Shown here piece after piece: positions 1 through 5,612 of a DNA stretch of 7,476 nt. A program made the position numbers and the translations under genes. This DNA comes from Faecalicatena sp. (GTDB taxonomy: Bacteria; Bacillota; Clostridia; Lachnospirales; Lachnospiraceae), in contig VSNK01000273.1 of the NCBI GenBank assembly GCA_009774255.1, forward strand, positions 1-7,476. Direction: 5' to 3'. The notes beneath the pieces are model-generated. The model was not told the DNA's origin and made no database searches. It worked only from the letters and a program-made list of their open reading frames with translations. Positions within the stretch are counted from its first letter, which is position 1. Each line of letters opens with the position of its first letter.

Positions 1-90
1 GTATATTATTTTTTCTTGATATTTCAACCCATTGTCCGTAAGAATGCATTTTTGACTGTCAAAACTTTCTTTCCCTACGAATAAAATCAA
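1..90 (-). CDS. Possible 5' end of a gene running off the left edge (unidentified)
   Basis: Downstream of lanM one minus-strand frame stays open to the window edge. If it starts at the TTG at 90-88, five bases after an AAAGG, it gives 30 residues beginning MILFVGKESF and containing ILTDNGLKYQEK. There is no ATG in this frame. A competing frame starts at the ATG at 49-47 (MHSYGQWVEI...), with a poor ribosome binding site. A transporter or protease gene would be expected here in a lanthipeptide operon, but 30 residues cannot show it. LTDNG also resembles the second catalytic-Asp motif of rve-type transposases, so a mobile-element remnant is an equal possibility. Existence and identity are both uncertain. 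Confidence 0.2.
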   Translation of the reverse strand, partial: MILFVGKESFDSQKCILTDNGLKYQEKIIY

Positions 91-109
91 AAAAACCTTT
101 AATCCTCCA

Positions 110-2899
110 TCATATCTTTTGCAACAGATAAAGTAAAATCCCTCCATATCCATTCAAGAGCCCTGGATTTTCCTTCTCCTGCGGCAACAGACGAACCTCC
201 TCCCATGCCAGGCCACTGCCGAATATCTCATCCTTTTCCCCCAGAATCTTGGATGCTTTTTCTAATATCCAGAGATTCCCGCATATCCCATGACACAGGC
301 TCCAGCTATCCCTCCGCCAGCATTCTTTCAATTTCTTATAGGCTCTGCGCATATCTTTTTCAAGACGATTCTTCCATTTCCGGTCTTTTACGAATTTACG
401 GCACTTCATCCTTGCATACAATATCCCGGGTGCCCCGTGACACCATGCAATTGCCCCGATACTATCCGCCTCCTGCTTTCCTGACCGCACATCCAGCCAA
501 TTATTTATCTCCGGGTCATATAAGGATTCTTCATATTCCCAGATCTTTTCAGCCAATTGTCCATATCCGTCCTTCGATGTCACATGCCACAAATATAGAA
601 AAGCCATCAATATCCCGCTATTCCCGTGTGCTGTTCCTGCCATGGGCGGCACTCCTTCTTCTGTCGTCCAGCCGATCCCCCGTTCTTGTTTTTCTGCCGA
701 CTTCTCCAACACATCCGCTGCCCTTTCTGCCATCTCAAGATATGTTTTTTCCGGAATGATTTCGTACAGCATCAGCAACACCTGAACTGCTCCGGCATTT
801 CCACTAAGCAGATCATACTTCGTATCTCCGTCAATTAACTGTTCTATAATCTGGGCATGTCTCTTCGCATAATCCAGATATTCCTCCCCTGCCCCCGCCT
901 GATACAACAGCAAAAATGTATATATAACAGAGCCTTCTCCTTCATACATTCCTGTTTTCCGGGTCTGAAGATTTTCCAACGACCGCAGGCCCAACTCCGT
1001 ATATTGGAACAGGCGCTTTTTCAGTGCTTCATATATCTCAGCAATTTCCGCTCTTCTGTCAGATTGTTTCAGGCCGTACATTAACAGCAGCATTCCCGCC
1101 AGTCCGTCATACATATATATATTCATCGGGCAGACCGACCAGTTTCTCCTGTTCCCGTCAGAGAATTGTACCATATGCCAGCTCACTTCATCATGGGCAT
1201 GATTCCATACCGCATTCTGCAGAACACGTTCTGTCAAAAGTTCAATTTTTCGTTTCCGTCTTGCTTTCTTTACCTTTACGTCCTTATCTATTTCCAAAGC
1301 CCTGCATTCCCTGGAACAATATACTCCGTTCATAAACCGTTCGGTTCCGCTGGCTGTCATCTCCAACGCAAGTTCTATATACCCGCACTGCTTTTCCATA
1401 TCTTTTTCACAGAGTCCTTCCAGCTTTTGAAACAGCAAATCTATCGGTCTGCATGCAAAGTAATTTTTGATTTTCCCGCCCTGCCTGTCTTCCAGATCCT
1501 TCTTGTCCATATCATAGTAGAAATACGGAATATCACCGTCAGACAAGGCTTTTACTTCCCTGTCCACGATTTTTTTCTCATCTTTTTTCCGCCCTTTTTG
1601 TATGGAATAGAGAAAACACTCCCGTTCCGACTGACTCTTTAACAGCTCCGGATGATATGACGCCGACAAAACCATACTGTAACGCTGTGTATCTACTGCC
1701 ACATACCGGCATTGTAAATCTTCTGCTTTTTTTAACAGAGAATGGAATTCTTCTTTTTTCTCTATAACCGCAAGATAAGCCGCCCGAAATCCTTTCCGCA
1801 GGTTCTCCATATACAATAACGGTTCGTGAAATTCTCCCCTGATTGTCGCAAGATTCTGATTCTTCACAGATTCCGGATATCTGTATGTAATCCTCATATC
1901 GGAAGTCCCGCCATAGATAATTACAGGCACTTTAAATGGGTATTGCTGTCCCTCCGCGCCGCTTATCACGCTGCTGTTAACGCCCTTCCCTTCCTTGTTC
2001 CAATGATAGAACGGCAGTATCCCGGTATATAATACGGATTGTGACAGTTGATAACAGATTTCATCATTTGCGGTTATGCGGCTGCGGTTATACCGGAAAT
2101 TCGTCAATGTCTCCAGATCGATTAATACCGGGTATCTGCCAAATGCAATGATATTCTCGCAATGTAAGTCTTTTGTTCCTAACAGGTAGGTTAGAAACAT
2201 CTGAACTCCCAGCCGCTCGTAATAGTCCTCTAATTCCTCCTGGGAATCACAGGACGTATAATCAACAATGGAACACCAGCTATGATCCGGATACGACAGG
2301 ATTGCATACTCATACTGGCTGATCCCGGTCTCTCCGGCCAGCCAATGCAGCATCTCCGCATATCTCTTTTCATTCTCCATGGATCGGGGTTTGTACAAAA
2401 TCTCAGTTCCATTCTCCAGCAGAACCCTTACCACACAGCAGCCTTTATTGTGCAGATCAGAAAAACCGCCCTTGATCCTGCGGATACTTCGCACTTCCTT
2501 TCCCCGGCAGAACATCTGCTGTATCGCCTGTCTGTCCTTCAGAAAGCATTCTATGATGTCAGCATAAAATACCGCCATATTGTTCACCGCTTCTTCCGTA
2601 CACCGACGCAAGACCGGATAACGAGCAAATGTTCCTTTTATAAATTCCTCTTTTTTAATGATCTCTTTGCAGAAATATTCGTATTTCTCCCGCGAATCTT
2701 TTCCTTTTAATTTTCCGCGGTTGTCGTGATCATGCATTTCTACGATCAACGTTCTGACGCATATATTCTGCAAACGGAGTTCCAGTTGTTCTTTAAAATC
2801 CGGAAATATTCCTTCAAGAATACGCTTATCCTGAACTTGCTGCCATAGTAAATTGAATCCTGATTCAGTCAAAGATTCATAAAATTCTGTAAAAAACAT
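110..2899 (-). CDS. lanM: Class II lanthipeptide synthetase LanM
   Basis: Bifunctional cytoplasmic enzyme. It phosphorylates and eliminates Ser/Thr of a precursor peptide, then adds Cys thiols to form (methyl)lanthionine rings. The 929 aa fit the usual LanM size of roughly 900-1100. The N-terminal kinase-like dehydratase domain (about residues 90-540) shows the KPR motif with K170, the GTKDLHCEN stretch (D244, H246, N249) and the acidic D261-L-E following. The C-terminal LanC-like cyclase (about 590-929) shows YDGLAG (597-602), LSGNAG (698-703), GTAHGNSGI with H758, WCHGAPG with C820, and LCHGICG with C869-H870; C820, C869 and H870 are the expected zinc ligands. No key residue appears missing. 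The ATG start is preceded by AAAAGGA with 7-nt spacing. It lies 146 bp after the candidate precursor gene, its probable substrate, with an attenuator-like structure between them. LanM assignment is secure; the product is unknown. Confidence 0.97.
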   Translation of the reverse strand: MFFTEFYESLTESGFNLLWQQVQDKRILEGIFPDFKEQLELRLQNICVRTLIVEMHDHDNRGKLKGKDSREKYEYFCKEIIKKEEFIKGTFARYPVLRRCTEEAVNNMAVFYADIIECFLKDRQAIQQMFCRGKEVRSIRRIKGGFSDLHNKGCCVVRVLLENGTEILYKPRSMENEKRYAEMLHWLAGETGISQYEYAILSYPDHSWCSIVDYTSCDSQEELEDYYERLGVQMFLTYLLGTKDLHCENIIAFGRYPVLIDLETLTNFRYNRSRITANDEICYQLSQSVLYTGILPFYHWNKEGKGVNSSVISGAEGQQYPFKVPVIIYGGTSDMRITYRYPESVKNQNLATIRGEFHEPLLYMENLRKGFRAAYLAVIEKKEEFHSLLKKAEDLQCRYVAVDTQRYSMVLSASYHPELLKSQSERECFLYSIQKGRKKDEKKIVDREVKALSDGDIPYFYYDMDKKDLEDRQGGKIKNYFACRPIDLLFQKLEGLCEKDMEKQCGYIELALEMTASGTERFMNGVYCSRECRALEIDKDVKVKKARRKRKIELLTERVLQNAVWNHAHDEVSWHMVQFSDGNRRNWSVCPMNIYMYDGLAGMLLLMYGLKQSDRRAEIAEIYEALKKRLFQYTELGLRSLENLQTRKTGMYEGEGSVIYTFLLLYQAGAGEEYLDYAKRHAQIIEQLIDGDTKYDLLSGNAGAVQVLLMLYEIIPEKTYLEMAERAADVLEKSAEKQERGIGWTTEEGVPPMAGTAHGNSGILMAFLYLWHVTSKDGYGQLAEKIWEYEESLYDPEINNWLDVRSGKQEADSIGAIAWCHGAPGILYARMKCRKFVKDRKWKNRLEKDMRRAYKKLKECWRRDSWSLCHGICGNLWILEKASKILGEKDEIFGSGLAWEEVRLLPQEKENPGLLNGYGGILLYLLQKI

Positions 2900-2906
2900 T
2901 TTGTTA

Positions 2907-2913
2907 TCCTTTT
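2907..2913 (-). promoter_or_regulatory. Ribosome binding site of lanM
   Basis: AAAAGGA on the minus strand, 7 nt before the lanM ATG. It lies outside the long inverted repeat, so ribosome access should not depend on that structure. Confidence 0.6.
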
Positions 2914-2934
2914 CATTTGAATGAAACTAAAAAA

Positions 2935-3025
2935 CTGTTGTAAAAATTGATAGCCTTACAATCTATAGCTACGAGATTATTAATATTCGTGCCATACATT
3001 ATATAAATCTATCGTTTTACAACAG
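2935..3025 (-). terminator. Long stem-loop between precursor and lanM: attenuator/terminator or small mobile repeat
   Basis: On the minus strand an upstream arm CTGTTGTAAAACGATAG (3025-3009) pairs with a downstream arm CTATCAATTTTTACAACAG (2953-2935). Eleven outer base pairs are perfect (CTGTTGTAAAA/TTTTACAACAG). An inner CTATC/GATAG block adds five more, and the loop is about 55 nt. The downstream arm is followed at once by six T residues (2934-2929), as in an intrinsic terminator. Placed between a precursor and its modifying enzyme, it would make the short precursor transcript more abundant than the enzyme message, a common arrangement in bacteriocin operons. The loop is far longer than in ordinary terminators, so a small MITE-like insertion with terminal inverted repeats is the main alternative. 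No clear target duplication is visible. Confidence 0.55.
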
Positions 3026-3045
3026 CCTTTTTATTCTTCTTACAA

Positions 3046-3195
3046 TTAACAACATACTATTGTGTAAAATGCCGTACACATCAAAGTATATGTATATGCG
3101 GTTTCTACTTGTTCCTCATTCGGGATTAATTTCTCTATCTCCTCAAGCTCCTTTGATAAATCGCCCGCATAATCTAAAATTGAATTCTGCTGCAT
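3046..3195 (-). CDS. lanA: Candidate class II lanthipeptide precursor peptide (49 aa)
   Basis: This short frame starts MQQNSILDYAG and ends TLMCTAFYTIVCC. Residues 12-31 are strongly acidic with an ELEEIEKLI helix-like stretch (16-24), as in LanM leader peptides. The last 18 residues hold five Thr (32, 35, 37, 41, 45) and three Cys (40, 48, 49) with no Ser, and end in CC, as do several lacticin 481-type peptides. The Thr residues lie N-terminal to Cys at spacings that permit methyllanthionine rings. The gene has AAAGGAGG 9 nt before its ATG, sits 31 bp after the sensor kinase gene and lies directly upstream of lanM. Odd points are the absence of a GG, GA or AG leader-cleavage site and the low Cys count. 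I do not recognise a named family. Position, ribosome binding site and composition make it the best precursor candidate here. Confidence 0.8.
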   Translation of the reverse strand: MQQNSILDYAGDLSKELEEIEKLIPNEEQVETAYTYTLMCTAFYTIVCC

Positions 3196-3204
3196 ATTGC
3201 GGCC

Positions 3205-3212
3205 CCTCCTTT
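3205..3212 (-). promoter_or_regulatory. Strong ribosome binding site of the candidate precursor
   Basis: AAAGGAGG on the minus strand, 9 nt before the ATG of the 49-codon gene. It is a near-perfect anti-16S match, clearly better than that of lanM. It is a main reason to treat the short frame as real and highly translated. Confidence 0.75.
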
Positions 3213-3214
3213 AC

Positions 3215-3243
3215 ATTATTTTTTTATTAAAACAAAATCTCAA
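3215..3243 (-). promoter_or_regulatory. Candidate promoter of the precursor gene
   Basis: TTGAGA (3243-3238) and AATAAT (3220-3215) are separated by exactly 17 nt on the minus strand; each hexamer matches the sigma-A consensus at five of six positions. The element covers the last codons and stop of the sensor kinase gene. Transcription would start at about the ribosome binding site, giving a very short leader of roughly 15-20 nt. The spacer is A/T-rich, which raises the chance of a fortuitous match. A separate promoter would let the peptide be induced independently of the regulator genes. Confidence 0.45.
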
Positions 3244-4534
3244 CTTGAAAAGCATTGTCTTTACTTTGGTATGCAATTGTACCTTCATACTTATTCACGA
3301 TCCGTTCCACGCTTTTCAATCCATATCCATGTCTCATTTTATCATGTTTCATGGACACAGGCCTCCCATTCTTCATGACTGGCGTTCCACTGACCGAATT
3401 CTCTATTTTGACAAATAAAAATTGTTTTTGATTTTCTATCTTTATAGATATCCACTTATCCTTATCACCAGCTATTCTTTTACATGCTTCAATAGCGTTA
3501 TCCAATAAATTGCCTAACACGGAACATGTCCCGCTATCGTCAAGCGGCCACTCTGCAATCGGTACTGCCTGTATTGTAAATGTTATGCTCCCCTGTTCTG
3601 CCAAAGCTCTTTTCTGTTCCAACATCATATCGGCAATCTGGTTTCCCGTCCAGACTCTTTTCTTTGTATCAAAAAACTCATCCTCTATTTCTTCTATATA
3701 GTTATGCAATCCTTCGTAGTTTCCTTCCCTCTCATAATTCTTGAGAACAAGCATATGATTTTTCAGGTCATGGGATAAATGGCGGTTCTTTTCCATAATC
3801 TCTTCCAGTTCTGCAAATTTTTGCGTCACCATAGTATCACGCATAATCAAAAATTCTTTCTCTTTTTTTAGAGTCTTATTCTTCAAGTATAGCATTCCTG
3901 TAAAGAATATAGCCAGCACAACTCCTATAAGAGAAAGCCCTGTTGCTCCTGCTTCCTGCTCCCTCTCTTCATACATCAATCTTACAATTGCTATGTGATA
4001 GCGCCCTAACATCAGACACATGCTTATCGTAATAAACAGCAATACACTCTGGAATTCGTGTATGTATGTTTCGTCAAAATTCTGTTTAACAATCAGGTAT
4101 ACACAGACTGCAATGACAATCCTTACACAGAGAAAAAGTATACATTCCATGATTGAATTCGCATATAAATAAACCACATCTATAAATTCCTGTCTGAATA
4201 CTGTCATACTCACAAAAGCGGCAAAAAAATCCATCAATGCCACCGTAGTATAATAGAAAATAACGATTATAGTTCTCAGAAATTTATACTGCCCATTTAT
4301 CAATATCACACATATACATGTAGCAACAACACTTATAATAAATGCCAACTGCGAAAAAAATATCAGGCCGCGATTTCCTCCCACCTCAATGCCGATCCCG
4401 ACGATACTCGTATATATGATCACCCAGTCTTTTTTCTGAAAATATTTTCTATCTAATACTGTCCCACATAACAGCCAATATAATATCCCCGCTTCAAAAA
4501 GAGAAATCCCTATAAGAAGAGCCTTTGTACCCAT
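3227..4534 (-). CDS. AgrC-like membrane sensor histidine kinase (GHKL ATPase)
   Basis: Membrane receptor kinase of a peptide-sensing two-component pair. The N-terminal 220 residues are largely hydrophobic, with about six or seven likely membrane segments (about 4-23, 37-52, 57-80, 86-110, 129-150, 160-180, 199-217). A coiled-coil-like linker (220-250) follows. The dimerisation/phosphoacceptor motif is HLSHDLKNHM, with H255 the likely phosphorylated His. The ATPase domain has the N box GNLLDNAIEA (341-350) and the G box HGYGLKSVERI (402-412), typical of the AgrC/GHKL class; no large F/G2-box region is obvious, as in that class. The 435 aa fit AgrC-type kinases. Its ATG overlaps the regulator stop codon (TAATG), implying translational coupling. 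No agrB/agrD pair is nearby, so the ligand is not a visible cyclic peptide; the lanthipeptide itself is a reasonable guess only. Confidence 0.93.
   Translation of the reverse strand: MGTKALLIGISLFEAGILYWLLCGTVLDRKYFQKKDWVIIYTSIVGIGIEVGGNRGLIFFSQLAFIISVVATCICVILINGQYKFLRTIIVIFYYTTVALMDFFAAFVSMTVFRQEFIDVVYLYANSIMECILFLCVRIVIAVCVYLIVKQNFDETYIHEFQSVLLFITISMCLMLGRYHIAIVRLMYEEREQEAGATGLSLIGVVLAIFFTGMLYLKNKTLKKEKEFLIMRDTMVTQKFAELEEIMEKNRHLSHDLKNHMLVLKNYEREGNYEGLHNYIEEIEDEFFDTKKRVWTGNQIADMMLEQKRALAEQGSITFTIQAVPIAEWPLDDSGTCSVLGNLLDNAIEACKRIAGDKDKWISIKIENQKQFLFVKIENSVSGTPVMKNGRPVSMKHDKMRHGYGLKSVERIVNKYEGTIAYQSKDNAFQVEILF
3252..3280 (-). promoter_or_regulatory. Speculative LytTR-type direct repeat upstream of the precursor promoter
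   Basis: On the minus strand ACAATTGC (3280-3273) and ACAATGC (3258-3252) start 22 nt apart, the spacing expected for LytTR half-sites, and the nearer copy lies just upstream of the candidate -35. The bases match the LytTR consensus only partly, and the repeat is inside the kinase coding sequence, so protein constraint could explain it. Confidence 0.15.
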
Positions 4535-5256
4535 TACAGATTTCCCCTGTACAAGCTGATCTGCTCTTTTATTTTTTTTGCACTGATTCTATTGACAAAA
4601 ATCTTTGCCCCATTATCCATCTGGACCATGCCATCTTTCATACCGGCAACATGTGAAACATTTAGAATATATCCGCGTTCAACCAAAAGGAACTCATCAC
4701 TTACAAGTTCCCCGCTCAGTTTTTTTAATGAGATCCTTTCTTTATATATACCATGTACTGTTATGTAGCAAATGTATTTTGCCCCCTTTTCCTTCTCGAT
4801 GTATATAATATCCCTGTAATACACCTGCACTTTGCTTGTCGGTGTGCCGATCAATCTGAACTGCTTCTTCTCTCTCTTCACGCGGTCGATCAACTGTCTC
4901 AGGATAGGCGGCAGCCTCTTTTCCATATCTTCCTTGAGAATATATTGATATGCTTCTATGATATAGCTCTCTGCCGCATACTCAAGATATGCCGTCAGGA
5001 ACACCAGATATATCTTGCCGCCGCCTCCATCTTCCTGTATCCGTTTTCCAAGCTCCAGTCCGCCCATTTCCGGCATATCAATGTCCGAAACCAAGATATC
5101 AAACTCACATCCCTGCTCCTTTTCCCGGAGAAAATCCTTCGCCTGTGTATAAGTAAAGAGCGTCGCTTCATCCTGCGGCGTGACCTCATTCTCAACACAC
5201 TTTCTGGTGTTTTCCAAAATCTCAGGCTCGTCATCTATAATCGCTATATTCATCAT
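4534..5256 (-). CDS. LytTR-family response regulator (AgrA-like)
   Basis: Cytoplasmic DNA-binding regulator partnered with the downstream kinase. The receiver domain (about 1-125) has the acidic pair D8-D9, the phosphoacceptor D58 in SDIDMPEMGG, a conserved T88 in FLTAY and K108 in ILKED. The C-terminal LytTR domain (about 135-237) includes YYRDIIYIEKE (146-156), KERISLKKL (172-180), FLLVERGYILN (189-199) and a final FVNRISAKKIKE (220-231). This is the AgrA/ComE-type binding fold rather than a winged helix. At 240 aa it has the normal length. Two ATGs stand in tandem at the start; the first has AGAGGA 7 nt upstream and is used here. Expected targets are paired LytTR repeats near the precursor promoter. 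It ends with TAATG, shared with the kinase start. Confidence 0.94.
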   Translation of the reverse strand: MMNIAIIDDEPEILENTRKCVENEVTPQDEATLFTYTQAKDFLREKEQGCEFDILVSDIDMPEMGGLELGKRIQEDGGGGKIYLVFLTAYLEYAAESYIIEAYQYILKEDMEKRLPPILRQLIDRVKREKKQFRLIGTPTSKVQVYYRDIIYIEKEKGAKYICYITVHGIYKERISLKKLSGELVSDEFLLVERGYILNVSHVAGMKDGMVQMDNGAKIFVNRISAKKIKEQISLYRGNL

Positions 5257-5300
5257 GATCTTTTCCTCTGTGTAGATTTCATTCCGTCTTTAATCGTTTA

Positions 5301-5329
5301 ATGATACCACAAATTTAAACTTATTTCAT
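5301..5329 (-). promoter_or_regulatory. Candidate promoter of the regulator-kinase operon
   Basis: TATCAT (5306-5301; five of six) is preceded by TGG, giving an extended -10, and 17 nt further upstream by ATGAAA (5329-5324; four of six against TTGACA). The predicted start leaves a leader of about 35-40 nt before the regulator ATG. A weak -35 with an extended -10 suits basal expression of a sensing system. Confidence 0.45.
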
Positions 5330-5367
5330 CCATTTGTCCTTAAAACGTTGTTTTTGGCCATGAAAGT

Positions 5368-5509
5368 GTTACTGTTCACGGTGCCCCATGCTGCAAGGCA
5401 TCCGGCCGGTAAAGCTGCGGTTTGAGGCATCCAGCCCCTCGCCGTTAGGCGACTTTTCAATGGGCTGGATGCGTTACAGTTCGCGGCCGGTTAGGCCGTG
5501 AACTGTAAC
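5368..5509. repeat. Structured intergenic repeat with terminal inverted repeats (about 142 bp)
   Basis: The ends are GTTACTGTTCACGG (5368-5381) and CCGTGAACTGTAAC (5496-5509), inverted copies with one mismatch in 14. Inside are a perfect 11-bp inverted pair GCATCCAGCCC/GGGCTGGATGC (5427-5437 and 5462-5472) enclosing a small hairpin TCGCC-GTTA-GGCGA (5439-5452). Next comes a 16-bp hairpin, GTTACAGTTCGCGGCC pairing with 5494-5509 with a single G-T wobble. The left half also repeats GGCATCC(G/A)GCC (5397-5407 and 5426-5436). The element is visibly GC-richer than the flanking DNA. It resembles a REP/MITE-type non-coding dispersed repeat; no reading frame or T-tract suggests a gene or terminator. 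Copy number in the genome cannot be seen here. Confidence 0.6.
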
Positions 5510-5518
5510 GAATAGTAA

Positions 5519-5549
5519 CTATAGGAAAATTCGAAGTAGTTTCCTATAG
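5519..5549. repeat. Perfect 10-bp palindrome with 11-nt loop
   Basis: CTATAGGAAA (5519-5528) and TTTCCTATAG (5540-5549) are perfect inverted copies. The palindrome directly abuts the T-tract of the terminator to its right. On the minus strand it therefore follows the terminator, and it has no T-tract of its own on either strand. It could be an additional 3' structure, a protein-binding site or an insertion scar. Confidence 0.5.
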
Positions 5550-5580
5550 AAAAAAAGAGCATCCGCAGTAGCAGACGCTC
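5550..5580 (-). terminator. Intrinsic terminator of the antitoxin gene
   Basis: In minus-strand RNA, GAGCGUCUGC (5580-5571), loop UACU and GCGGAUGCUC (5566-5557) form a 10-bp stem with two G-U wobbles, followed by seven U residues (5556-5550). It begins 32 bp after the stop codon of the 340-aa gene and separates the toxin-antitoxin operon from the lanthipeptide operon. Confidence 0.85.
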
Positions 5581-5612
5581 AATAAAAAACAGATATAGAG
5601 ATTTAAGCACGT

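Noticed and set aside
205..1642. Several plus-strand open frames of 64-184 codons opposite lanM
   Set aside because: They lie antisense to strongly conserved LanM coding sequence and show no domain resemblance.
2913..2999. 28-codon minus-strand frame between precursor and lanM, considered as a second lanthipeptide precursor
   Set aside because: There is no ribosome binding site, it lies in the loop and arm of the inverted repeat, and it has one Cys and no leader-like segment.
4753..5301. Plus-strand open frame of 182 codons opposite the response regulator
   Set aside because: It is the complement of receiver and LytTR coding sequence with no protein-like features; a shadow frame.
5473..5509. 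Strong 16-bp hairpin considered as an intrinsic terminator
   Set aside because: It has no T-tract on either side and is integral to the larger repeat; the real terminator is at 5550-5580.
5257..5612. Riboswitch, tRNA or CRISPR array in the structured intergenic region
   Set aside because: No cloverleaf, known aptamer pattern or regular direct repeat-spacer arrangement is visible; inverted repeats account for the structure.
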